Shown: in pieces, positions 1 through 11,942 of the stretch
How the letters are laid out: every line of letters starts with the position of its first letter
Numbering within the stretch: position 1 is the stretch's first letter
Assembly: GCF_032854445.1 (NCBI RefSeq)
Contig: NC_088307.1
Span: forward strand, 16,382,017-16,446,016
Source: Liolophura sinensis
Taxonomy: Eukaryota; Mollusca; Polyplacophora; Chitonida; Chitonidae
Reading direction: 5' to 3'
DNA: 64,000 nt
Translations under genes and position numbers: made by a program
Notes under the pieces: generated by a model
What the model was told of the DNA's origin: nothing
Seen by the model: the letters and a program-made list of their open reading frames with translations, nothing else
Databases searched by the model: none

Positions 1-2990
1 ACAGGTCCCGGTTTCCGACCAAATACCTTCCACAAACTCTCAATTTAAAAACATTTCAACTCTTCCAACTTAACACAGTTTAGTTCACCTAGTATGTGAC
101 AAACTTAACGTATGGGTGAGGGTGATCGCTGGGCTGTCCTGAATTACACATGACTTTCACGATTTGGCTGCAACAATGGCCAAATGATTTCTTACCTTCT
201 TTCTTCTTTTATCTCACTGGTGTGTCGCACTGAACCTCATTTTATATAGTCTACTTATATTGTTCTTCTTATGGTTTAATACCACAATGCATCCATAATG
301 TTTACTTGTTTAACTGAGTCTTAGTTGTCTCATGGCTGTATGCCTCTGCACATGTATCCCCAAAAGAAAAACTTTAAATAAAGAACATACAAATAATCTT
401 TCGTGCAATATCTTCTGCATAAATAGAAAAAACAAGGGCTATAAAGAGATAAAAGAAATAAATAAAAATATTAAAATTATTAATGTATAATATTAATATT
501 AAAAATATATTAAAATAAAATGATTGTATATATTTATTTACTGGATTATTTTTTTTACGCCATACTCTAAAATATTTCACTCACACGCCAGTGGCCAGCG
601 CAAAGAGCCCAGAGAAACCCAAGACAATTTATATTTGCAATTTGTGAATACAAACCTGAATATCACGCTTCAATGTCACCGTTTCTGCTACACATTTTTT
701 CAGCTTAGTGATAAGGTCTTCAAAGACCGCTGTTTGTTCTTTCAAGGGTGCCTGGAAAAAGTCAGCATTAAAATGAAAATGCTACCAAAGTGATCGTTAT
801 AATGTATAATCATATTACGTTTTGTTAAACAGATTATGTGGGTCTTAAGGCGGGAGGTGGGGGGTTGTGTGTGTGTGTGGGGGGGGGGGGGGGGCATTAA
901 AAACATTATCACCTCTGAAACCAATCAACTTTTCCCGGATGAAATCAGCCAGCGCTTGGCCATGACAAAAAACGGAGGAGATTATTTAAAACAGATGCTA
1001 GGAATACTGCCCACTTCAGTCAGCAGTGAAATAGGGCCAGTAGTTGGCCAATACATGGAAAAGTCCTGTACTCTTCTTATAGAAAATGTTTTATCAATAC
1101 CCATATAACATCCAAAATTCCAGTAAAACATACATTTTGCCTTTCTTTCAGCACAGACCCAAGGGTCGTATCTTACAAGCAATATTAGGACAACACATCT
1201 CGGGACATATCAGTATCGGTTTAGAGATCAAACTTTCCAGAAAGTCTGTTAAACACTCATTGTCTCATACAAAGACAATGGATATTTGATTGTCCACCCG
1301 GCATGAAATGAATTGCCGCCGGACATTCTGACAAAAAGCCATATAGACCTACAATATCATACCTGGATATGAACGAAGAATCAATTTCTTTTGTATGTTA
1401 ATAATGGTCTAGACGGGCTTTTAAAGAACAATTAGGAAAACATCACTAACAAATCACTAACACGCCTGTTTGTATAACGAACAGTTAGAATAAAACCCTG
1501 ACTGAAGTAAACTGATCAGAGACCGTACTTCACAGGTTAGCCTACGCGTGACCATTTGGCAGCGTCGTCGCTGCTCTGGTTTTATTCCCTACATCTTAAA
1601 TTATGTTCCAAAGAATTGACTACCGTAGTCAATATTCCTCTATCCCACCTGTTATATCTCGTACACATATAACGCTCTTTCTCTCAGCAGAGGTAGCGGA
1701 AGGTGATTCAAGACTGTCCGATAAAAGCGCTTCTAACTGTGTTTTGATTTCTTTATGCCTTGTAACGCGAAACAATCCGACTCGCCTTCCAACCAACAAC
1801 ATTTCAAACGCATGAGCTCTACTTCTGTCACGTTCTAGGAATCATACGACTGATATACTGGCAGTAAGTTGATAATCACTTATTTACTCATTGTACAAAA
1901 GTTGCTAGTGCTCAATCACTCAGTCGTAGGATTTTGTCTAACTTGCAATGGGGCTTAATTATGACGCCAATGGTTTCAGCAGACTGTGAGTGAACCACGG
2001 TCGAGGGTACATCTGTTCTCCTGAACTCAATCAATACAAGGAAAATATGATATTCCTCGAACACTTCAGAGATGATGGCATATCTGTTATGAAATGTGAT
2101 AGACTAAAGTTAGAGCTTGTCGACAAAGCACTATCACTCTCCAAACATCTTCACTCTAAGCTTCCAAACTTAAAATCTCTCCATCACACTTTTATGTAAT
2201 ACACCTTAACGAATGCTGTTGCCACCAATGCTTTGTCACGTCCGTATATATTCCCTGGTGATAAAAAGACACGCATTTTCATCACTCATAATCCTCCGAA
2301 GATCCAAATAGCAAATTATAGATATTACCTTCTTGTTCTTATTGTTTACATGCACTGAAATTGAGCTCAATACACGCAGTACTTTCGGAGCTGTTTGTTG
2401 GACAGGAATGACATTAGCTGCAGCTGTACTTAGTAGATGTAAGCTAATAAATGAAGAAATAAATAAATAAATACCTATTTGTGGACGGATAAATTGACAT
2501 TCTTATTTTACTTACTGCCAGTGTCTGAAATTCTGCTTCAATGTCACTACGGACATCAGGGAATGCTTCTCACAAGAAAAACGAGATTCACAGTTGCGGG
2601 ATTACGCATTACAGATGTCAAAGATGCACGGACTGCCTTAGGCACTGCAAACACCTGCATGTCAGATGTTAAAACATGCATAACGGTATTTGTTAAATGT
2701 GCAGTGAAAATACAGAAAGGAAAAAAATGAAGTCATTTTTTTTTTGGGGGGGGGGGGGGGCATATTTGTTGTCTTCTAATCACATTGCTCATTTACGCAT
2801 ATGCTTTGCAGGTATTCGGGATTTTTCATAAGTGACGCAGGGCCTGTATATAGGTTTCCCATCCTATTAGTTGTGAGGACAGTGTCCACAATATAAGTCA
2901 CTATTTTTAGGCCTAGCTGCTCACTGATAATAGCTTTAATAAAGTCTTGTCTTTAAAGGAAATTTTACACTCAAAGATGAAGACCGAAAA
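1..2990. other. No recognisable gene; simple repeats
   Basis: I see no supported coding exon on either strand; open frames are all under 95 codons and lack family motifs. The stretch holds a GT tract running into a poly-G run (about 860-894), a poly-T/poly-G run (about 2736-2760), an (AAAT)n stretch near 2455-2475 and one SINE tail fragment near 529-598. The rest is AT-rich, unassigned sequence. Confidence 0.5.
529..598 (-). mobile_element. SINE tail fragment
   Basis: Degraded 3' tail of the tRNA-headed SINE seen throughout the window. The block reading ttacgcc-tactc-a-aatatttcact is recognisable here, in reverse orientation. No head or internal promoter remains. Confidence 0.5.
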
Positions 2991-3054
2991 CTTTTTTATG
3001 CCATAAACGCACTCCACAAGAAACATTTATTTTCATGAAGGTTTAAGGACTTAC

Positions 3055-3544
3055 CAGCTTTTCTCCCATCAAGATACTCCGACACGGATATCATGGAATG
3101 ACGTTTCAGTGGGCCTTTTACAGGGTGCATGACAGGCAAAACACTGGTCACAATACAAGACCTCGCAGGTGCTACAAAATTGGACTGCAGGCCTTTCGCA
3201 TCACACATAGAACACAGAGGTGACACCGCGTGACTTGTTGATGTAGGTCTACAGGCATCCCCCCTCAATAGTGTGTCCCAGCTTTATCACCATCTCAGAG
3301 TTAACAGGTAAGCCTGCAACACCTCTCCTCCCTAAATTCGTTGGCGCTAGGCACTCAGGGCATAAAAATGTCACTTGACTGTCTCTGTCACTGTCTGGAG
3401 AAATGATGTCATTTTCGTTTTTGACTGTCCTGGAATGGTCAGCAAACAACTGTAAGCACTCACGGCAGAAAGTTATGCTCACACGGTAGAGCGACAGGAT
3501 CACGGAATGGATCCAAGCACACTGGCGCATATCTCGTTTTCCAT
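3055..3544 (-). pseudogene. TRIM-like RING/B-box exon with frame breaks
   Basis: The minus strand encodes a RING finger followed by a B-box, the N-terminal layout of TRIM-type E3 ubiquitin ligases. An ATG lies at 3544. The RING ligands read C-x-V-C-LDPFRDPVALPCEHNF then FCRECL, followed by FLCPEC about 35 residues on. A B-box follows (CSMC, then FCSTC, YCDQC and H ligands). A consensus-like donor (gtaagt) directly follows at 3054, so this would be a first coding exon of a longer gene whose other exons I cannot find. The motifs lie in different frames: I count about five frame changes in 490 bp, near 3520, 3477, 3260, 3175 and 3128, two of them in G or A runs. The 1254 coding bases of ASS1 in this window have none, which favours a real decaying pseudogene over assembly error, but homopolymer errors are not excluded. 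Confidence 0.6.
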
Positions 3545-3739
3545 GTTGTCTAGATGATACCTACGTGTACAACGACACAGAATATGAATAAATGAATGAT
3601 TATGGCTTAATGCCACATCGGCAGTGTTTCAGCCATAGCGTGGCAGTATAAGAAGAGCTCTCTCACAAGCTTTCTTGCTTTATTGGTGACTATTTCTCTC
3701 TATCCAGGTATTCCATAACAAACGTTGTCCGAGCAGCTC

Positions 3740-3872
3740 TTGGTGGCCAAACTGCAGATAGTCGTGAGCTTCCCTCGGACTCTGCACTGTTTCCTCCCAC
3801 CATAAAGCTGGCCGCCGTCATATAAGTGATATATTTTGAGTAGGCGTAGAACTCCAATGAAATAAATAAATT
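3740..3872 (+). mobile_element. SINE, 3' part
   Basis: Conserved tail of the tRNA-headed SINE: a gtcgtgagcttcc-like block, then tttcctcccaccataaagct, gccgccgtcatataagtga and a terminal (AAAT)n. The tRNA-like head is missing, as expected of 5' truncation. Confidence 0.7.
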
Positions 3873-4079
3873 AAGTCGCAAATGGATATCATATATAATT
3901 AAGTGATACATTTGGGGAGAGCTTTCCGACATATCGAAGGCATTACAAAAGCTATATTTTTACATCATCAATGAAATATAAATCTCTTCTGACCCAACAC
4001 TCTAGTATTTATAGGCACTTCTGACAATGGGTGTGGTAAGTCTCAGATACGAACAGTTACCTCGTTGTGCCAACAATCG

Positions 4080-4265
4080 GGTCTAGTTCATGCTGGCTCC
4101 CTCTCCGGTCATATACATGAAAAGCTCAGTCAGCAACGTGCGGATGGTCATATCGGGGCTCCCGGGCTTTTCCCTGTTTTATCCCACCATAATGCTGCCC
4201 GCCGTATACGTCGTATGTCAGTTAAATACTCATCAGTTCTCCGTAAGACACCAACCAAGTAATTA
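4080..4265 (+). mobile_element. SINE, diverged
   Basis: A second, more diverged copy of the same SINE from the ctggctccctctccgg block to an (ATTA)n tail. The tail region carries an extra small insertion around ccgtatacgtcgtatg. Only the distal end of the head is left. Confidence 0.6.
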
Positions 4266-4935
4266 ATTAAATTAAGAGTAGCCTAATCCATCTATACGGA
4301 CTCCGTCTGCTATTTTAAAATTCTGTCATCCAGTGCTACAGTAAATGTCAGAATTTAAAACAGCACACTGAGTCCATTTAGATCTACTACCAGTAACCAA
4401 ATCAAAGCTGTTGTTGGTGTTGTTGTGACTTTTTCCATAAAGCAACGGGAAATTTCGACTAGCCGTAATGCTCATAACCGGCTTTTTAACATGACACACT
4501 CAATGTTTAACTTACTGCTCTGAATTAACTGTTGAATACGAACACAAATGCAAAATTTCAGCTGATCTCTTGGAATCGTACGCCAGTACCTCGATCTGTT
4601 CAATCGAAAATGAAAGTAAGACTTCTGTTCAAGGATAACTCTGTTATCGAGGCCTGTTGACAGGTGCACGGTCTCGCTTATTTCCCCTTGAATACCGCGC
4701 AAAGCTGTGTGCACTTTTAACTTCTCAATCTCAGGAATATTTTCTCGAAGTGTTTTGCTTTGTGATAATCTTAATATCATTTTATTTTCGGATTATGTCT
4801 CCCTCCTTTTTTTCTTTTTTTTTTTGGACACAGTTGCATGAGACTAATCCTAGTGAAGACCTACAATTCTTAAAGCTGCCCACGTGAATTCAGGCGATGA
4901 CAATAATTAATAATTGTTTTGAGGTCAGGGATATA

Positions 4936-5030
4936 TTTTATTTGCTTATTTATTTGATTGGTGTTATACGCCGTACTCAAGAATATTTCACTTGTATGGC
5001 GGCAGTCAGCATCGTATTGGAAGAATACCA
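4936..5030 (-). mobile_element. SINE tail fragment, reverse
   Basis: Reverse-oriented SINE tail starting with (TTTA)n, then tgattggtgttatacgcc and actcaagaatatttcactt. It fades out after about 90 bp. Confidence 0.65.
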
Positions 5031-5725
5031 GGAATTTGTGGAATCTGCCCATAATAAGCTACCTAAAATAGAGAAGAAACTTTATTAGACTTTGATTTTA
5101 CGGCCTTGAAAAGGGTTGAGAACACGAGAGAATCCAAAATATTCCCAGAGTCGCCAATAGCAGCTCTTGCTGTTGCTTGTTTGATATATCTATTTCATTG
5201 GTGTTTATATAGGCCATACCAGCACAAGATGTTTTTCACTTTACCATGGAGGGTTAAAATTTAAGGGTGGAAGAAGTGCCCGGGATAAACCTCCGCCATT
5301 TGGTAAATTACTGGTTACCAATGTCCAGAGTCAACACAAAGGCACAACGGCTCCATGATTTTTGAGAGCGGGGGGATCTTTAAATTTATTCCTTGTTCAA
5401 GGCAGGGTTTGAACCGGCACCTTGTGGATTTGTGTTTATAATGTGTCTTACGAATGTATCACAGGGTGCAAAATACCCTTTAGAAGGGGGTGATGCGACG
5501 TATTTGAATTGGTTTTGATTTGTCACCAATTACATGTAAATAAGTCTGTAAAAAAGTACCAAAGTACCAAAACTACTACAAGCAAATAGATTGTGAATAG
5601 AATTAAATTGCATTAAGGAGTAACTGGCGGGAATAGAAATCCCTGAGGGCTTGTTATATCCCTACGATATTTGAAATAATAGTATCTGCTGACAGTGACC
5701 AGAAGCGGTATATGCATTGGTGAAC
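5031..5725. other. Intergenic; second SINE-like fragment
   Basis: No gene seen. Near 5185-5245 a block resembling a different tRNA-SINE tail (atttcattggtgtttatata, ggccataccagcac) is followed by diverged sequence up to about 5420. The rest is unassigned. Confidence 0.35.
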
Positions 5726-6735
5726 AAATCACAACCACATTTGTGAACAAATCATGACCACAGTTATGAACAAATCATAATCAAAGTTGTGAACAAATCA
5801 TAACCACAAGTGTGAACAAATCATGATCACAGTTGTGAACAAATCAAGATCACGGTTGAGAACAAATCATGATCACAGTTGTGAACAAATCACAGTTACA
5901 GTTGTGAACAAATCATAATCACAGCTGTGAACAAATCAGGATCACAGTTGTGACCAAATCAAGATCACGGTTGAGAACAAATCATAATCACAGTTGTGAA
6001 CAAATCATAATCACTGTTGTGAACAAATCATGATCAGAGTTTTGCAAAAATCATGATCAGAGTTGTGAACAAATCATGATCAGAGTTGTGAACAAATCAT
6101 GATCAGAGTTGTGAACAAATCATGATCAGAGTTGTGAACAAATCATGATCAGAGTTGTGAACAAATCATGATCAGAGTTGTGAACAAATCATGATCAGAG
6201 TTGTGAACAAATCATGATCAGAGTTGTGAACAAATCATAATCACAGTTAAGAACAAATCATAATCACAGTTAAGAACAAATGATAATCACAGTTATGAAC
6301 AAATGATAATCACAGTTGTGAACAAATGATAATCACAGCTGAAAACAAATCATAACCACAGTTGTGAACAAATCATAACCACAGTTGTGAACAAATCATA
6401 ACCACAGTTGTGAGCAAATCATAATCACAGTTGTGAACAAATAATGATCACAGTTGTGAGCAAATCACAATCACAGTTGAGAACAAATCATAACCACAGT
6501 TGTGAACAAATCATAATCACAGTTGAGAACAAATCATAACCACAGTTGTGAACAAATGATAATCACAGCTAAAAACAAATCATAACCACAGTTGTGAACA
6601 AATCATAACCACAGTTGTGAGCAAATCACAATCACAGCTGAGAACAAATCATAACCACAGTTGTGAACAAATCATAATCACAGTTGAGAACAAATCATAA
6701 CCACAGTTGCAAGTAAATCATAATCACAGTAATAA
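5726..6735. repeat. 23-bp minisatellite, about 44 copies
   Basis: Tandem array of a 23-bp unit built on gttgtgaacaaatcatgatc. The centre (about 6045-6230) is nearly homogeneous with the variant ending in aga, while both flanks are diverged (caca, caga, gagaac, taagaac variants), as expected if recent amplification happened in the middle. 23 is not a multiple of three and no long frame runs through it. Confidence 0.95.
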
Positions 6736-7169
6736 ACAAATAGCTTATAAAGTATTTCACGTGAATACAGGTGACATGGAGTTTTACACATTAGATAGCA
6801 AAATAGACTCCATTATACTCTTTAACAAAGATAATGAATCACAACACTTCAAGTTAGAGGGCAACTTATTGAAGACAATTGGACCTTGCATTATGAGAGG
6901 TAACTGTTACTAAATGGTGTTTCCAGGTTATACAGGACAGCTCTGGATGGATACATATGTGTTTCCGATAGTCTAACGAAATACCTTCAGAGAAAGACTG
7001 GTAAAATTTCAGGGTGATGGAAACATTTTTAAGTTAACTGAGACATTACAAATTTATTGAGACAATACAGTGGGAGTATTTTTTGTTGATCAAAATGTGG
7101 ATTAGGGTGTGCGAGTGTAGCGGAGAGTGTTATAATACGTAGCGCTCTTTTCGGCAGAGCCAATAAAAA

Positions 7170-8045
7170 AATTTCCTCGGAGAAGGTTACAGTATGATAG
7201 ATGTATGATTTATATTCCCAATGTTTCTGCATACTTTCTTACAGTCATCACTTATGTGTGCTCTCCAATTTAGTCTATTATTTAAAGTTACCCATAGAAA
7301 TTTAAATGAGTCAATATATTCTTTTGGTTCTTCAAGTAAATTTACATTTGAGATAATTAAGGTAGTGCTATAGCGGAAGTGAATGTACATGTATTTACTT
7401 TTTTTGTATTAAGCAAAAGCTTATTAGAACAAAGACAACTGTGAAGATTATATAATTCACTGGTCATCAGGGTAAACAAATACTGAAAATCATAACTGGA
7501 GGCAAAAGCACTGGTGTCAGCCACAAACACGATGGTTTCCAGTAGTGGGCATGCTTTTGATATGTCATTGATGTATATAAAGAACATAAGGTGCTCAAGG
7601 AACGTTGCGGCACACCACATGTTATTTGTGAAACAAAAGAAGCAGTGTTTTGGATTTGGACACATTGTTCCCTTCCAGTCATATAACTTTTCAACCAATC
7701 ATTAGTTTTCCCCCCGAAATTCTAATGTATTCTAGTATTCCAATTCAACCAATAATGTGTTATGATTCACAGTGTCAAAGGCTTTAGAGAGGTCCAGAAT
7801 AGAGTCAAACTGTGTTTCTTATTTTCTTTGGCATAAATCATTTTTTCATAGTGAGAGATGGCTGAAGGCGAAATCCAAACTGACATTCACTATAGGCAGA
7901 CTGTCGAGTTCAAGAAATTTGATCATTTTTTTAACAGCGATCTTTTCCAAGATTTTACTAAAACATGAAAGAACAGAAATAGGTCTATAATTCTCAAAGT
8001 TTTTTTTTTCACCAGATTTATGCACTGGTGTTACTTTTGCAAAAT
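7170..8045 (-). pseudogene. Decayed LINE reverse transcriptase
   Basis: The minus strand shows in order: an AKVTPVHKSG-like start with NYRPISVLSCFSKILEKI, a QFGFR-like motif, DLSKAFD, a GVPQ motif, a YINDI stretch with a degraded F-A-D-D box (FVADTS), SNKLLLNTKK, and FLWVTLNNRLNWRAHI. These are the successive blocks of a non-LTR retrotransposon reverse transcriptase of the CR1/L2/Jockey type. They are spread over at least two frames with stops, so the copy is dead. No endonuclease or 3' tail is recognisable around it. Confidence 0.8.
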
Positions 8046-8329
8046 GTCAGTATTTGGTGACGAGAAAATCGACTGGTGCAATCTTGTTGGTACACATAAC
8101 ATCTAAAGGCAACTCGTTGTACAGAAGCTTATGTCAGCGAGCAAAGTCATACGGCACATTAAAAGTCATACGGAGTAAAATTGTTAAAATGCCGTTTATA
8201 ATCCTTACACCGTCAATCCAACACATTTGGGGATGTTTCCCGGCTTAAGTCTCGCAACTGCGTTACTCGATGAGAATTACCACACAAGTATACAAAAGTC
8301 ATAATTTTTAAAATTGATAGCATGCAGTC

Positions 8330-8430
8330 TGGAGGGAGTTCATCCGACATACTTTACTATGAGAAATCGAATGGTGCAAACCGCATTGTCACTCTCCGAG
8401 CAATAATTAAACTGTAGGGAAGTTTAAAAC
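8330..8430. repeat. Dispersed repeat shared with about 63050-63150
   Basis: The block around agaaatcgaatggtgcaaa, preceded by tccgac-tact and followed about 60 bp later by gatgacgtcat, recurs near 63060-63155 in the same order and orientation. It is probably a short non-autonomous mobile element; I could not define its ends. Confidence 0.5.
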
Positions 8431-8460
8431 ATTGATGACGTCATAATAATACAGATCAAA

Positions 8461-8785
8461 GACGCTAACAACCACTGGTGTCACTTTATTCGTATGAAAG
8501 ACGCCAACAACCACTGGTGTCCCGTTATCCGCATGAAAGACGCCAACAACCACTGGTGTCCCGTTATCCGAATGAAAGATGCCAACAACCACTGGTGTCC
8601 CGTTATCCGCAAGAAAGACGCCAACAACCACTGGTGTCCCGTTATCCGAATGAAAGACACCAACAACCACTGGTGTCCCTTTGTTCGCATGAAAGACACC
8701 AACAACCACTGGTGTCCCGTTATCCGCATGAAAGACGCCAACAACCACTGGTGTCCCGTTATCCACATGAAAGACGCCAGCAACC
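8461..8785. repeat. 39-bp minisatellite, about 8 copies
   Basis: Near-identical 39-bp units containing caacaaccactggtgtccc. Because 39 is a multiple of three and the unit has few stops, frames stay open on both strands (up to 169 codons on the + strand). No frame has an initiation context, and the peptides are pure repeats running into SINE sequence, so I treat it as noncoding. Confidence 0.9.
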
Positions 8786-8927
8786 CTTGGTGCCATATTA
8801 CATATACGCATCGAAGACGTCGGGTGGCAATTTCAGCTCCTCTTTATACTGGCGGAGTGTCATGGCCATCGGGGGTAATATATAATACATCGTTTCAAGG
8901 CCGACAAATCTGTCTGTCCAAAGCAGG

Positions 8928-9029
8928 TGTGGCCCGGTTTCCTCCTACCGTGCATAATGCTTGCCGCTGTCGTATAAATGAAATGTTCTTGAATCCGGCA
9001 TAAAACACAAATCAGATAAATAAATAAAA
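8928..9029 (+). mobile_element. SINE, 3' part
   Basis: SINE tail: cccggtttcctcctaccgtg, the gccgctgtcgtataaatgaa block and an (ATAA)n end. It is truncated at the 5' side. Confidence 0.7.
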
Positions 9030-9204
9030 CGGGTATGGTACTTAGCTGTGAAGGTAAACTGGCTGCTTTTCCGCAACTATACATGTAGCTGTTGCTTCAG
9101 TTATGTAGATATTATGTATATATCATATGTCGCAGGTCTTTTGAAAGACTTATAGCCTTAGGCGAAATAGCCTGCAGTTAAACTCATGCTAAATATAACC
9201 GTTT

Positions 9205-9443
9205 AATTCACTTCACATGGTTAAAGAGCTGGCTCGCTGTGACTTTGATCAAGGCTCTTGGCCAATACACGGCCGCGTGTTCGAATCTAGCTCTCGCTGT
9301 TTCCAGACGTCTCAGGTGACAAAGGTCAGGGGTTTATATACTCCCGGCGTTGTGGTTTCACCAATGCACCCACAAACTGTATATACCCATATAAACGTGT
9401 ACACGGAAGTGTAATATTCTTTGGAGTTGAACACCAAATAAAT
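9205..9443 (+). mobile_element. tRNA-headed SINE, second family
   Basis: It begins with a tRNA-like head and a B-box-like cgtgttcgaatct. After an unrelated body it ends in gtgtaatattctttggagtt, then an accaaataaataa tail. Head and body differ from the main SINE here, so I regard it as another family sharing the tail type. Confidence 0.5.
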
Positions 9444-9447
9444 AAGC

Positions 9448-9545
9448 AATATTTATTTATTTATTTGATTGGTGGTTTACGCCGTACACAAGAACATTTC
9501 ACTTATACGACGGTGGCCAGCAATATAGTGGGATGAAACCGAGCA
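9448..9545 (-). mobile_element. SINE tail fragment, reverse
   Basis: (ATTT)n followed by tgattggtggtttacgcc, gaacatttcacttatacgac and ggtggccagc. It lies tail-to-tail with the preceding SINE, only a few bases apart. Confidence 0.7.
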
Positions 9546-11829
9546 TAAATAAGCAATAAATATCATATTTTGTAAATTTTCATAAATTAATAAGGTGATT
9601 TCAGTAAAGATTTTTTTAGAACAGTTGCACGAGAGCGGTAAGCAAACAGTAAGCCCCCACCCCCTCTCGAACTGTTCTATATTTTCACTGAGCAAGCAAC
9701 GTCAGAAAAGCAAAAATACGACAAGCATAGCCTATGAAAGGCAACCAGCGGTCTTATCCAAGCATTAAACTGCAGACAAACTGATACGATACGGAGAGAA
9801 ACTTGAGGCATGTCTAAATCTGATACAACGATTCAACCGCATGCATAGGTCCTACATGTAAAATAATATATGACCTGCTCGTTTGTGAGCAATGCTAACA
9901 TTAGGGAAATTTGTTTTCCGGGTAGATGTACACTTTTTGTGCATGTAAACCGACATAATATTGTCTGTTGGGCCTATGCTGAGAATGAGTTTGGCAAGGA
10001 AGTACAGGAATATCGTTCACATATGTATACCTACATATATTGACTAGGCTGAGCCGTCCAGGTACATGTAGCATATTGTACTGTTACAGTGTGTATATGA
10101 CCCTGTAAACCGGGTTTGTTGGAACTCAACTCAGGAAATTTGTGCGATATTACTTTTATTTTTATTATAAATGTTTCAGTCGGTTAAAACGAAATGCAGA
10201 CTGGGCCGCCCATTTTGAATACAATTATATCTAGCGCTTGCCTATGCACGATGCAATAATGTGCTAGGCCCCTAGTCTACCTCCAATGTATAATTTTCTT
10301 CAGTATAGACCTATACTCAATAACAAATACTAGTAAGCTATATATATATTAAACTGCATAAGTTAAAGAGTAAGTGTCTTCTCGGAATTACAAGGGCGGA
10401 TCTAGTGGAGAATGATTAAGTGGGGTGCGGGCGACTATCACAGCTCATCAGGCGAAGGTCCAGGCCCCGCCTAGGCCCCGAAAGCGCTACAGTTTTAGAT
10501 GGCAGAGCTGCGTTCTCAGCCGTTTGGAGGAAATTAATTTGCTTTGTATAGGGTAATATTTTTTGCTAAGAGCTTCTCGAGGGAAAAAATTAGGCGTTAT
10601 ACAGCTGTGTGGACAAATCGTTGTGGACAACAATACATCCGGAAACGTATTTCTGTGTTGGAACCTGCAGTCTTTCTCTACCGCCAATCAGCTTGTTTGC
10701 TTTTGATTTGTTTTCTACACAGTATGTTGACTTTTGTGCGGTATATATAGAGCATATACTTCTGTATTTTCATGCAATCGTATCGTTTGCTGTGTCCGTC
10801 ATAACCCTGCCTGCCTGCCATAATATATTGCGTAGAAAACAGTTTAACTAAATGGTTTAACAGCTTATCCCAACACTTAAGGTGAGGCTCCAAGCATAGC
10901 GTAGGTCACGGAAGCACCACGAACCTAGATTGTTGTATGTTCGAGTTTGTAAAAGAGTTCAGAGGGGAAAACTGACAAAACATTTAAAAGGCTTAAAGTC
11001 TGTGCACCGGGTTTAGGAGTCAGGGCTCCGACTTTTACATGGCAGCACACGCAGATGTACGTCTGTGGGGAAGTTTTTTCACCATGTTAAGGTTTCGTAA
11101 AAGAGCCTGATCTAATTGAAAGTTTATAAAGAATTTCAAAATTCATAATATAATTTTAAGTACTTTCTGATTTCACGTTATGTATGAGAAGAAAAAGAAA
11201 ACCCGTGGGCCCACAGTAGCCAAAGCGGTGTATTTAGCCAGATGCATTTATAGATAAATAACAATCAGTCATATAGCCACTTAATCTATTTGAATAAGTA
11301 ATGATCATATTTATCTAATAATTTATATGTCGCACAGAAATTAAAACTCACGCTCGGATTATGCTGTATACCGCTACGTAAATCTGCTTTTTTTCTTCAG
11401 ATGTCAAAGCTTCTAGAGGATCAATGCAATAAAGGAAGAGAATTTTGATACCAAAGTTTTCCGCTTTATGTTCAAGATATGGGCTACACCGATAGATAGG
11501 CTATTCCATGCAGATAAATATACAAGTACTAAAGTACTATACCGCATCCCACTATATTGCTATACCGCGTGTAGAAAGAAAGTTGTGCATTACATGTATG
11601 GAATTTATTTGCTGTGAAAACTCACGGCAAGTTCAATGGAGACCTTTAATGTATATTGTTACAAATGGAAAAAAAAATTTTCTTCCTCTCTCAACCCCCC
11701 CCCTCCCCCCGCGCCCCACCAGCACTGTAAATCAGCCCCTGAATTAAAAGTTATATTTTAAAATTAACTAACAGCTGAGGCTGCACAGACCCAGTATCAG
11801 TCATCATATGCCACTGTAACATGTTTATT
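9546..11829. other. Intergenic, no gene seen
   Basis: No coding exon is supported on either strand. Weak possible transposon ends (agggcggatct near 10392 and, inverted, tcagcccctg near 11732) are noted in the findings. A C-rich tract lies near 11693-11720. Confidence 0.4.
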
Positions 11830-11942
11830 CATAATGCGTCGCACCACGTGATGCTGGCCGCTTCCCTGTCACCACGGAGTCTCGCGCAGATAACAGCGGA
11901 GCTAGCGGGGAGGACACGTGGTTTTGTAAACAGAAAATCCCG
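11830..11942 (+). promoter_or_regulatory. CpG-rich patch, possible untranslated first exon
   Basis: A short GC-rich stretch in an AT-rich neighbourhood, with many CpG dinucleotides and two CACGTG E-boxes (11845-11850 and 11915-11920). It ends in a strong splice donor, cccg|gtaagt, at 11943. No ATG-led frame crosses it. It has the look of a promoter with a noncoding first exon on the + strand; ASS1 is the next + strand gene, 13 kb downstream, but other transcripts are equally possible. This is inference only. Confidence 0.25.

Noticed and set aside
5726-6735. Regular 23-bp direct repeats reminiscent of a CRISPR array
   Set aside because: Units are contiguous without unique spacers, and the genome is eukaryotic with introns and SINEs.
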